Source of the DNA: JARIHD01 sp041743655
Lineage (GTDB): Bacteria; Patescibacteriota; Saccharimonadia; Saccharimonadales; UBA4665
Length of the DNA: 6,908 nt
NCBI GenBank assembly: GCA_041743655.1
Contig: JBGTMJ010000026.1
Location: forward strand, 1-6,908
Direction of reading: 5' to 3'
The notes under the pieces were generated by a model. The model did no database searches and was not told where the DNA came from. It was given only the letters and a program-made list of their open reading frames with translations. The position numbers and the translations under genes are program-made. Shown piece by piece: positions 1 to 5,173 of this stretch (within the stretch, counting starts at the first letter, position 1; each line of letters begins with the position of its first letter).

Positions 1-76
1 TGCCCAGATTCCTGCCAAAACCGCCGCTGGCATCATTGGCGTTAAGGTATGGATCTACAAAGGGGAGGTAATGTAA
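1..76 (+). CDS. rpsC: 30S ribosomal protein S3 (uS3), C-terminal end only
   Basis: Only the last 24 codons and the TAA stop are in the window. The frame beginning at base 2 reads AQIPAKTAAGIIGVKVWIYK and then GEVM-stop. The GVKVWIYKGE block is the conserved end of the S3 C-terminal domain, which lines the mRNA entry channel of the 30S subunit. The protein stops almost immediately after this block, whereas E. coli and Thermus S3 continue with a basic tail of some 20-30 residues, so this S3 has a minimal C-terminus. The purine-rich AGGGGAGGT at 61-69 lies within the last codons and serves as the ribosome binding site of rplP, which starts one base after this stop. Identity follows from the motif and from its usual position before rplP. 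Confidence 0.93.
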   Translation, partial: AQIPAKTAAGIIGVKVWIYKGEVM

Positions 77-77
77 G

Positions 78-491
78 ATGTTGGTCCCTAATCGTACCCG
101 ATTCCGTAAGGTTCGCAAAGGTCGTGTGAATGGTCCAGCTACTAAGGGCCATTACATAGCCTTCGGCGACTACGCATTGCAGGCACAGGGCCATGAACGT
201 ATTACTTCACGGCAGATTGAGTCTGCACGGCAGGCTATGACCCGCTACATTAAGCGTGGTGGTAAAATCTGGATCCGCATTTTTCCGCATACACCCGTGA
301 CCAAGAAACCTCAGGATGTAAAAATGGGGAGTGGTAAGGGCAATCCTGAATATTTTGCCGCAAAAGTAAGGCCTGGCACCATTCTGTTTGAGATGCAGGG
401 CGTTACAGAAGATGTAGCTCGCGAATCTATGCGCTTGGCAGCTCACAAATTGCCGGTCAAAACTAAATTCTTGGTGAAGGAGGATGTGTAA
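78..491 (+). CDS. rplP: 50S ribosomal protein L16 (uL16)
   Basis: L16 sits near the A site and central protuberance of the 50S subunit and helps position tRNA. The 137-residue product has the normal family length and aligns from its first residue: MLVPNRTRFRKVRKGR at the N-terminus, RQIESARQAMTRYIKRGGKI around 45-64, IRIFPHTPVTKKP around 66-78, the MGSGKG loop at 83-88 and KLPVKT near the C-terminus. The residue just before MGSGKG is Lys82. In E. coli the equivalent is Arg81, the residue hydroxylated by RoxA/YcfD, so that modification cannot occur here in the same form. The start is set by AGGGGAGGT at 61-69 and by full-length agreement with the family. The gene begins one base after rpsC and its TAA overlaps the ATG of rpmC by one base. 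Confidence 0.98.
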   Translation: MLVPNRTRFRKVRKGRVNGPATKGHYIAFGDYALQAQGHERITSRQIESARQAMTRYIKRGGKIWIRIFPHTPVTKKPQDVKMGSGKGNPEYFAAKVRPGTILFEMQGVTEDVARESMRLAAHKLPVKTKFLVKEDV

Positions 492-691
492 TGAAGATTG
501 CAGATATCCGCAAACTGTCTACTACAGAACTCACCACTGAGAGTACTAAGCTTCGTGAAGAGATAGCGGGACTTAAGGGGCGACTTGCAACCGGTGAAAT
601 CCAGAACGTACGGGTTATCCGCACAAAACGTAAAGATCTGGCGCGGTTACTAACGGTACTGGGCGAACAGCTCGCAAAGGAGAACTTGTAA
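491..691 (+). CDS. rpmC: 50S ribosomal protein L29 (uL29)
   Basis: L29 is a small two-helix protein at the nascent-chain exit of the 50S subunit, next to L23, where trigger factor and SRP dock. The 66-residue product matches the family in length and shape: MKIADIRKLST at the start, a charged first helix (about 12-32), then the L29 signature at 38-57 reading QNVRVIRTKRKDLARLLTVL. It has a strong Shine-Dalgarno sequence AAGGAGG at 477-483 inside rplP. Start and stop both overlap neighbours in TAATG form (rplP before, rpsQ after), which suggests translational coupling across all three genes. Confidence 0.97.
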   Translation: MKIADIRKLSTTELTTESTKLREEIAGLKGRLATGEIQNVRVIRTKRKDLARLLTVLGEQLAKENL

Positions 692-978
692 TGGCAAAAA
701 TAATTATCGGTATTGTATCGAGCAAGAAAACCGACAAGACTATTGTCGTAACTGAACACGTACGTATGACCCATCCGTTATACCGTAAACAATACACGGT
801 GACTAAGAAGTTTATGGCACACGATGAGAAAAACGAAGCTCAGGAAGGTGATAAAGTCTCAATCTTTGAGACCCGTCCGATAAGTGCCCGCAAGCACTTT
901 AAACTGGACAAGATTATTGAAAGAGCTGGCGTTAAGCATGTTGAGCCTGAGAACGTAGTCGAAACGGGCGAGGCGTAA
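691..978 (+). CDS. rpsQ: 30S ribosomal protein S17 (uS17)
   Basis: S17 is a primary 16S rRNA-binding protein of the 30S body with an OB-fold. The 95 residues include the family's N-terminal strand pattern GIVSSKKTDKTIVV (7-20), a THPLYRKQYTVTKKFMAHDE block (27-46) and the signature GDKVSIFETRPISARKHF (53-70). The C-terminal part after about residue 78 is an acidic tail slightly longer than in E. coli S17 (84 residues). The Shine-Dalgarno sequence AAAGGAG lies at 676-682 in the end of rpmC, and the ATG shares one base with the rpmC stop. In E. coli this gene ends the S10 operon and is followed by the spc promoter. Here rplN follows after a single base, so the two operons are fused. Confidence 0.98.
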   Translation: MAKIIIGIVSSKKTDKTIVVTEHVRMTHPLYRKQYTVTKKFMAHDEKNEAQEGDKVSIFETRPISARKHFKLDKIIERAGVKHVEPENVVETGEA

Positions 979-979
979 T

Positions 980-1348
980 ATGGTTCAGCAGGAATCACGT
1001 CTTGCCGTTTGTGATAACAGTGGCGCAAAAGAAGTTTTGTGTATTCGTGTGTTAGGTGGAACCCGCCGCCGTTACGCCCGCGTCGGTGATGTTATCGTAG
1101 CTACAGTCAAGGATGCCAGTGCGCAAGGGAACGTCAAGAAGAAGAGCGTAGTCAAAGCAGTCGTGGTGCGTACTACCGAAAAGATTCGCCGCAAAGATGG
1201 TACGACTATCAAATTTGACGACAATGCTGCTGTTATCATAGGTGATGACAAGTTGCCCCGGGCCACACGCATCTTTGGTCCGGTTCCCCGCGAACTACGC
1301 GACCTGGGGTATGCCAAGATTATCAGTTTAGCCCCGGAGGTACTCTAA
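980..1348 (+). CDS. rplN: 50S ribosomal protein L14 (uL14)
   Basis: L14 binds 23S rRNA at the subunit interface, contributes to bridges with 16S rRNA, and is the docking site of the silencing factor RsfS in many bacteria. The 122-residue product is collinear with the family (E. coli 123): MVQQESRLAVCDNSGAKEVL at the start, VLGGTRRRYARVGD at 24-37, the signature region from Ala60 to Ile87 with VVVRT and RRKDGTTIKFDDNAAVII, then RIFGPVPRELR and the invariant ending KIISLAPEVL. GAGG at 970-973 is a weak Shine-Dalgarno sequence six bases before the ATG. The start lies one base after the rpsQ stop, leaving no room for the separate spc promoter known from E. coli. Confidence 0.98.
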   Translation: MVQQESRLAVCDNSGAKEVLCIRVLGGTRRRYARVGDVIVATVKDASAQGNVKKKSVVKAVVVRTTEKIRRKDGTTIKFDDNAAVIIGDDKLPRATRIFGPVPRELRDLGYAKIISLAPEVL

Positions 1349-1349
1349 G

Positions 1350-1682
1350 ATGTACAAGCAAGTATTTAAAATCCGGCTTAAAAAAGGTGACAACATCGTC
1401 GTCAGAGCTGGCAAATACAAGGGAAAAACCGGTAGCGTAGTTGCCACACATCCGTCTGAGAACAAGGTGACAATAGAAGGCATTAATGTCGTTAAAAAGC
1501 ACGTTAAACCAAACCGCGCTAACCCCCAAGGTGGTATTATTGAGATTACTAAGCCGATGTGGGTAAGTAAAGTGGCGATTGTTGACCCTTCAACCAAGAA
1601 AGCCAGCCGCATTGGCTACAAACTTGACAAGCAGGGCAGCAAAGTCCGCGTATTCAAAAGCAGCGGCAAGGAGATTAAGTAA
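1350..1682 (+). CDS. rplX: 50S ribosomal protein L24 (uL24)
   Basis: L24 is an early assembly protein of the 50S subunit that binds domain I of 23S rRNA and reaches the exit-tunnel rim. The 110 residues carry the KOW motif at about 11-37 (KKGDNIVVRAGKYKGKTGSV), followed by EGINVVKKHVKPN (43-55), GGIIEITKPMWVSKVAIVDP (61-80) and a C-terminal RIGYKLD / KVRVFKSSGKEI segment, the standard order for bacterial L24. The Shine-Dalgarno sequence GGAGG at 1336-1340 lies in the last codons of rplN, nine bases before the ATG. The TAA overlaps the start of rplE by one base. Confidence 0.98.
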   Translation: MYKQVFKIRLKKGDNIVVRAGKYKGKTGSVVATHPSENKVTIEGINVVKKHVKPNRANPQGGIIEITKPMWVSKVAIVDPSTKKASRIGYKLDKQGSKVRVFKSSGKEIK

Positions 1683-2281
1683 TGCCCGCTAAGAAACCAA
1701 CCAGCACCACTCGCCTGCGGGAACTGTATAAAAACAAAATTGCTGCTGAACTCAAGAAGGAGCTTGGCCTTACTAATGTTCACCAGGTACCGCAACTGGA
1801 GAAGATCACTTTGAATGTGGGTCTTGGAAAAGCTAAAGATGACAAAAAAGTGATTGAAGCAGCAGCTAATACACTACGGAAGATTACTGGCCAGGCGCCG
1901 ATTGGGACTATCGCGAAACAATCCATAGCAGGTTTCAAGTTACGTGAAGGCAATAAAATTGGCCTTAAGGTGACCTTACGTGGTGACCGTATGTATGAAT
2001 TTTTTGACCGCTTGGTTAGCATCGTACTGCCCCGTTTGCGTGACTTCCACGGTGTCAGTACCAAAGCCTTTGATCGTCAAGGCAACTTCAGCATCGGTTT
2101 GGTTGACCAATCGGTGTTTCCAGAATTGACTTTTGATGAAACAACGACTGCCCATGGTCTGCAAGCCGTCTTCACTATCAAATGTCAGAAGCCTGAGCAC
2201 GCCAAAGCAATGCTCGCCCGATTGGGCATGCCGTTCGAAAAATCTGCCACGGCAGGTAATAATGAGAAGGAGGCCAACTAA
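1682..2281 (+). CDS. rplE: 50S ribosomal protein L5 (uL5)
   Basis: L5 binds 5S rRNA in the central protuberance and contacts P-site tRNA and S13. The 199-residue product contains the family signature LRKITGQAPIGTIAKQS (65-81), the preceding VPQLEKITLNVGLG (36-49), GFKLREGNKIGLKVTLRGDR (84-103), DRLVSIVLPRLRDFHG (109-124) and the C-terminal FPELTFDE block (146-153). It is about 20 residues longer than E. coli L5 (179), through a Lys/Thr-rich N-terminus (MPAKKPTSTT) and a C-terminal tail after about residue 186 (EKSATAGNNEKEAN). AAGGAG at 1668-1673 precedes the ATG by eight bases. E. coli regulates this cluster through S8 binding at the rplX-rplE junction; here the genes overlap by one base, so an intergenic S8 site is not possible. 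Confidence 0.98.
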   Translation: MPAKKPTSTTRLRELYKNKIAAELKKELGLTNVHQVPQLEKITLNVGLGKAKDDKKVIEAAANTLRKITGQAPIGTIAKQSIAGFKLREGNKIGLKVTLRGDRMYEFFDRLVSIVLPRLRDFHGVSTKAFDRQGNFSIGLVDQSVFPELTFDETTTAHGLQAVFTIKCQKPEHAKAMLARLGMPFEKSATAGNNEKEAN

Positions 2282-2282
2282 T

Positions 2283-2552
2283 ATGGCTAAGAAATCAATC
2301 ATCGCCCGTGACCTAAAGCGCCGCAAGATGCATGAAAAATATGCTGCTAAGCGTGTGGAACTCAAGAGCCTTGGCGATACGGTTGGTTTAGCAGCGTTAC
2401 CCCGCAATTCCAGCCCCACCCGTCTCAAGAACCGGTGTGTCGAAACCGGCCGTCCTAGGAGCTATATGCGTACGTTTGGCCTGAGCCGTATTTCATTCCG
2501 TGAACATGCTGTAAAGGGCGAAATCCCTGGTGTAACTAAGTCAAGCTGGTAG
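2283..2552 (+). CDS. rpsN: 30S ribosomal protein S14 (uS14), zinc-free type
   Basis: S14 is a late-assembling protein of the 30S head. The frame is open further upstream to 2133, but that stretch lies inside rplE in another frame. The true start is the ATG at 2283, preceded nine bases upstream by a full AAGGAGG (2267-2273) and giving a canonical N-terminus, MAKKSIIARDLKRRKM. The resulting 89 residues match the length of the medium C-minus S14 class. The conserved C-terminal block runs from about 49 to 89: NRCVETGRPRSYMRTFGLSR, then FREHAVKGEIPG and KSSW at the end. Only one cysteine (Cys52) is present, so the paired CxxC knuckles of zinc-binding S14 are absent. The start lies one base after rplE, and the stop is TAG. 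Confidence 0.97.
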   Translation: MAKKSIIARDLKRRKMHEKYAAKRVELKSLGDTVGLAALPRNSSPTRLKNRCVETGRPRSYMRTFGLSRISFREHAVKGEIPGVTKSSW

Positions 2553-2566
2553 AAAGGAAGAACAAG

Positions 2567-2971
2567 ATGAGCAATATAGTTTCCACTGATCCAATCGCCG
2601 ACATGCTGACCCGTATCCGCAATGCAATTAACGTTCGTAAGAACGAAGTTGTCATGCCACACTCCAAAGCCAAGGAGGCTGTAGCGACACTGCTAAAGAG
2701 CAGCGGCTTTGTAAGCGATGTTAAAGTTACTGATGCTACGATTGGCAAAACCCTGAAAGTCATCATAAATGGTGAGCATGAGAACGCGCGTATTACCGAA
2801 ATTGTTCGTGTCAGTAAACCTGGCCGCCGTTACTACGTAGGCAGCAGTGAGATCCCCATTATTAAGCGTGGTCGTGGTGTGGTTATCGTTTCCACTTCAA
2901 AAGGCCTGATGACCGGTGCCGAAGCAAAGAAGCAAGGTGTGGGCGGCGAATTAATTTGTGAAGTATACTAA
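2567..2971 (+). CDS. rpsH: 30S ribosomal protein S8 (uS8)
   Basis: S8 is a primary 16S rRNA-binding protein of the central domain and, in E. coli, the translational repressor of the spc operon. The 134-residue product begins with the family pattern TDPIADMLTRIRNA (7-20), continues with VVMPHSKAKEAVATLLKSSG (28-47) and RVSKPGRRYYVG (81-92), and ends with the signature STSKGLMTGAEAKKQGVGGE (109-128) and CEVY. Length and order are normal. The ribosome binding site AAAGGA lies at 2553-2558, in a 14-base gap after rpsN. Whether autogenous repression exists in this organism cannot be told from the sequence: the E. coli-type target at the rplX-rplE junction is missing. Confidence 0.98.
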   Translation: MSNIVSTDPIADMLTRIRNAINVRKNEVVMPHSKAKEAVATLLKSSGFVSDVKVTDATIGKTLKVIINGEHENARITEIVRVSKPGRRYYVGSSEIPIIKRGRGVVIVSTSKGLMTGAEAKKQGVGGELICEVY

Positions 2972-2987
2972 CGAGTAAGGAAAATCA

Positions 2988-3527
2988 ATGAGTCGAGTAG
3001 GAAAACTACCAATCAAGATCCCAAGTGGTGTGACAATCACTGTCGACCCCGATTTCGTAACTGTGGCTGGAGCCAAAGGAACACTCAAACAGTTCACGAT
3101 GCCGAATATTACTGTAACTGTTGATGGCGACCAGGCAGTTGTGAGCCGCATCGATGACGAACCCGCGAACCGTGCTAAGCACGGCTTGATGCGTTCACTA
3201 GTCAACAATATGGTTAACGGTGTGAGCCAAGGCTTTAGTAAGCAGTTGGAGATTATTGGTGTGGGTTACCGTGTTGCAATGCAAGGTACCAACCTCAAAC
3301 TTAATCTTGGTTTCTCGCATGACGTAGTGTATAAGCTGCCGCAAGGTATAGCCGCCACGATTGACCAGAACAAAGTTACTGTTTCTGGTATTGACCGTCA
3401 ACAAGTTGGCCAGGTAGCTGCAGAAATTCGTGCACTTAAAAAGCCTGAACCCTACAAAGGTAAAGGTATTAAATACATTGACGAACGCATTCTTCGTAAA
3501 AGCGGTAAATCAGGTAAGGATAAATAG
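2988..3527 (+). CDS. rplF: 50S ribosomal protein L6 (uL6)
   Basis: L6 lies near the sarcin-ricin loop and the factor-binding region of the 50S subunit. The 179-residue product has the usual length and the two-repeat architecture. It begins MSRVGKLPIKIPSGV, a junction at about 84-95 reads SKQLEIIGVGYR, and the signature PEPYKGKGIKY lies at 153-163, followed by a lysine-rich end (RKSGKSGKDK). TAAGGA at 2976-2981 precedes the ATG by six bases in a 16-base gap after rpsH, the widest spacing inside the ribosomal block. The stop is TAG. Confidence 0.98.
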   Translation: MSRVGKLPIKIPSGVTITVDPDFVTVAGAKGTLKQFTMPNITVTVDGDQAVVSRIDDEPANRAKHGLMRSLVNNMVNGVSQGFSKQLEIIGVGYRVAMQGTNLKLNLGFSHDVVYKLPQGIAATIDQNKVTVSGIDRQQVGQVAAEIRALKKPEPYKGKGIKYIDERILRKSGKSGKDK

Positions 3528-3535
3528 GTAGAGGC

Positions 3536-3892
3536 ATGAACAAGTTAGCACACAAACTTCTCAACCGCAGCCTTCGCAAGAACCGTGTTCGTGCACGCGT
3601 TTCAGGCACGGCTGAACGCCCTCGCCTGAGCGTCCACATCAGCAACCGCCACATTAGTGCGCAGGTAGTTGATGACACAACAGGCAGGACCGTTGCTTTC
3701 ATATCGACAGTAGACGTTAAGGCTGTTAAGGGTTCAATGGTTAAGCGCGCCGAGTGGGTAGGGACCGAGATTGCTAAAAAGGCTAAGACCACGAAGGTTA
3801 CAAGCGTAGTTTTTGATCGTGGCGCTCACATTTATCACGGCCGTGTTCGGGCACTTGCCGAAGCAGCCCGTAAAGCAGGATTGGAGTTCTAA
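3536..3892 (+). CDS. rplR: 50S ribosomal protein L18 (uL18)
   Basis: L18 binds 5S rRNA together with L5 and helps attach it to the 50S subunit. The 118 residues show a basic N-terminus (KLLNRSLRKNRVRARVSGTA), then ERPRLSVHISNRHISAQVVD (27-46) and the highly conserved C-terminal block FDRGAHIYHGRVRALAEAAR followed by KAGLEF (93-118). Length matches the family (about 117-120). The ribosome binding site is poor: the best matches are AGGTAG at 3526-3531 and a GAGG at 3531-3534 that lies almost against the ATG. Translation may therefore depend on ribosomes arriving from rplF, which ends eight bases upstream. Confidence 0.97.
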   Translation: MNKLAHKLLNRSLRKNRVRARVSGTAERPRLSVHISNRHISAQVVDDTTGRTVAFISTVDVKAVKGSMVKRAEWVGTEIAKKAKTTKVTSVVFDRGAHIYHGRVRALAEAARKAGLEF

Positions 3893-3895
3893 ATA

Positions 3896-4489
3896 ATGGC
3901 CGAGAATATAAATACAGAACAACGTCGCACAGGCGCAGATCGTCGTCCTAAGCGTCGTCCTGAGGTAGCCGCAGAAGAAAAACAGTTTGACGAACGTGTT
4001 GTACATATTGACCGCGTTGCCCGGGTAGTAAAAGGTGGCCGCCGTTTCCGCTTCCGTGCACTAGTAGTTGTGGGAGATCGTAAGAATCGTGTAGGTATTG
4101 GTATCGCGAAAGGTGCAGATGTAACTGCTGCGGTTACTAAAGCTACAGAAGTTGCCAAGAAGCATTTTATAACCGTATCAGTTAAGAACGGTACTATAGC
4201 GCATGAATCAGAGGCAAAAGTCGGGGGTGCCCGTATTCTCGTTAAGCCGGCTAGCGCTGGTACTGGTTTAATTGCAGGCGGAGTAGTACGTACAATTCTT
4301 GAGGTAGCTGGTATCCATAACATATTAAGCAAGTCACTTGGCTCAACCAACAAGGCAAATACTGCATACGCGACGATTGAAGCTTTGCGCAGTATCGTGC
4401 CTCGTGACCAGTGGATAACGGCTAAGGCTACTAAACCGGCTGATGCTGAGAAGAAAGCAAAAGCAAAAGTTATGAGTGAGGCTAAATAA
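3896..4489 (+). CDS. rpsE: 30S ribosomal protein S5 (uS5)
   Basis: S5 sits at the mRNA entry site of the 30S subunit, helps unwind mRNA and affects decoding accuracy. The core has the N-terminal S5 domain: HIDRVARVVKGGRRFRFRAL at 37-56, then VVVGDRKNRVGIGIAKGADV at 57-76. The C-terminal domain follows, with PASAGTGLIAGGVVRTILEV at 118-137, AGIHNILSKSLGS at 138-150 and NTAYATIEAL at 155-164. At 197 residues it exceeds E. coli S5 (167), because of an arginine-rich N-terminal extension of about 20 residues (RRTGADRRPKRRPE within it) and a Lys/Ala-rich tail from about 176. The start ATG at 3896 follows rplR by three bases, with TTGGAG (3881-3886) as the only plausible binding site. The stop overlaps rplO rather than being followed by rpmD. 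Confidence 0.98.
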   Translation: MAENINTEQRRTGADRRPKRRPEVAAEEKQFDERVVHIDRVARVVKGGRRFRFRALVVVGDRKNRVGIGIAKGADVTAAVTKATEVAKKHFITVSVKNGTIAHESEAKVGGARILVKPASAGTGLIAGGVVRTILEVAGIHNILSKSLGSTNKANTAYATIEALRSIVPRDQWITAKATKPADAEKKAKAKVMSEAK

Positions 4490-4965
4490 TGAAATACCAT
4501 GAGCTAGAAACGAGCAGAACCAAAAGCCCGAAGCGTGTCGGCCGTGGTATTGCTGCAGGGCAAGGCAAAACTGCCGGACGTGGCACGAAAGGGCAGATGT
4601 CACGTACAGGTAGCAAAAAGAAGCCAGGTTTTGAAGGTGGCCAGAACCCTCTTATGCAGCGTTTGCCAAAATTGCATGGCTTCCGCTCTTTTAAAACGCC
4701 TGTTGAACTTGTCTATACTGGTCAACTTGACCAGTTTGCCGGCAAAGCTGTCGATACGGTTACGCTTGCTCAGGCTGGCATAATTAGTAACGCATTTGTT
4801 CGTGTTAAATTGGTGGTCAAGGGTGAAGTAACCAAGAAAGCAATCGTAAAATTGCAAGCTGCCAGTGAAACTGCAATTGCCGCTGTACAGAAAGCCGGAG
4901 GCTCTTTTGATAAAGTTGCGATGAATGCCCGTCCTGTAACAAAAGGCAACTCAGCCAAAGAGTAA
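4489..4965 (+). CDS. rplO: 50S ribosomal protein L15 (uL15)
   Basis: L15 is a late 50S assembly protein that binds 23S rRNA through a long, glycine- and basic-rich N-terminal extension. In the 158 residues this appears as SPKRVGRGIAAGQGKTAGRG (13-32) followed by TKGQMSRTGSKKKPGFEGGQ (33-52) and PLMQRLPKLHGF (54-65). The globular C-terminal half (about 72-148) ends in the family pattern around VKGEVTKKAIVKLQAASETA and VQKAGGSF. TGAGG at 4477-4481 lies seven bases before the ATG, which overlaps the rpsE stop by one base. L15 normally follows rpmD; here it directly follows rpsE. It is the last gene of the tightly packed block, and a terminator-like hairpin lies 22 bases after its stop. Confidence 0.98.
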   Translation: MKYHELETSRTKSPKRVGRGIAAGQGKTAGRGTKGQMSRTGSKKKPGFEGGQNPLMQRLPKLHGFRSFKTPVELVYTGQLDQFAGKAVDTVTLAQAGIISNAFVRVKLVVKGEVTKKAIVKLQAASETAIAAVQKAGGSFDKVAMNARPVTKGNSAKE

Positions 4966-4987
4966 TCTTCAGGCAAGAACTATCTTC

Positions 4988-5020
4988 AAAACTAGACCTG
5001 ATAACCCAGGCTTAGTTTTT
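4988..5020 (+). terminator. Probable intrinsic terminator after rplO
   Basis: AAAACTA (4988-4994) pairs with TAGTTTT (5013-5019), and CCTG (4997-5000) pairs with CAGG (5007-5010) around a six-base loop ATAACC. The two bases between the paired blocks (GA against CT) give one G-U wobble and one mismatch. The 3' arm runs into a T tract (5016-5020). The hairpin lies where a ribosomal-protein transcript would be expected to end, before the only large gap in the window. The stem is fairly AT-rich and the T tract short, so termination may be partial. Base pairing was read by eye. Confidence 0.6.
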
Positions 5021-5021
5021 G

Positions 5022-5096
5022 TGTAATCACGAGATTCTTCTACGTTAATATCCATACTTAACATTTATTAGGATTGCACCAATCTCGTCAATTACA
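5022..5096 (+). repeat. Long imperfect inverted repeat in the rplO-secY gap
   Basis: TGTAAT (5022-5027) and ACGAGATT (5029-5036) are complemented by AATCTCGT (5081-5088) and ATTACA (5091-5096). This gives a 14-bp stem broken only by a one-against-two internal loop. The 44 bases between the arms hold a small hairpin GTTAA/TTAAC (5044-5048 with 5058-5062). A second hairpin, GATTG/CAATC (5072-5076 with 5080-5084), uses part of the 3' arm and so competes with the long stem. It starts two bases after the terminator-like hairpin and ends just before the candidate secY promoters. It could be a structured RNA, a processing site or a protein-binding site; I do not recognise it as a known family. Confidence 0.55.
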
Positions 5097-5104
5097 GCTT
5101 GCTG

Positions 5105-5133
5105 GTTACAAAACAAACTTTATTATGTATACT
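5105..5133 (+). promoter_or_regulatory. Candidate secY promoter (upstream option)
   Basis: A -35-like GTTACA (5105-5110, four of six consensus bases) and a -10-like TATACT (5128-5133, five of six) are separated by 17 bases. Transcription would begin near 5140 and leave a leader of about 34 bases before the secY ATG. Its position after the rplO terminator and before secY fits a promoter that gives secY its own transcript. Confidence 0.45.
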
Positions 5134-5164
5134 TTGACGATATTGGGCTTAAGTAGGGTAGAAT
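5134..5164 (+). promoter_or_regulatory. Alternative secY promoter (near-leaderless option)
   Basis: TTGACG (5134-5139, five of six bases of the -35 consensus) and TAGAAT (5159-5164, five of six of the -10 consensus) are spaced by 19 bases, longer than ideal. Initiation from this pair would fall near 5171, only a few bases before the ATG at 5174, giving an almost leaderless mRNA. That would explain why secY has no properly spaced Shine-Dalgarno sequence. It overlaps the other option, and the sequence alone does not decide between them. Confidence 0.35.
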
Positions 5165-5173
5165 TATAGATAT

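Noticed and set aside
2133..2282. In-frame upstream extension of rpsN that would give a 139-residue protein
   Set aside because: It lies inside rplE in a different frame, has no family similarity, and the ATG at 2283 has a perfect Shine-Dalgarno site and the canonical S14 N-terminus.
1976..2428. 150-codon open frame on the - strand across rplE and rpsN
   Set aside because: It spans two well-identified genes in antisense, with no ribosome binding site or family pattern that I can see.
3889..4500. 203-codon open frame on the - strand opposite rpsE
   Set aside because: It mirrors rpsE almost exactly, its translation has no recognisable domain, and a coding strand rich in Arg, Lys and Ala codons easily leaves the complementary strand open.
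4535..4783. 82-codon open frame on the + strand inside rplO
   Set aside because: It is an alternate frame within the well-supported L15 gene and its translation resembles no known protein.
4965..4988. Direct repeat ATCTTCA at 4965-4971 and 4982-4988
   Set aside because: Seven bases repeated once is readily explained by chance, and no further copies or mobile-element features are nearby.
5125..5169. 14-codon open frame (MYTLTILGLSRVEL) ending four bases before secY, a possible leader peptide
   Set aside because: It has no Shine-Dalgarno site, its ATG lies upstream of the transcription start predicted by either candidate promoter, and a frame this short is expected by chance. It would be worth reviving only if the transcript starts further upstream.
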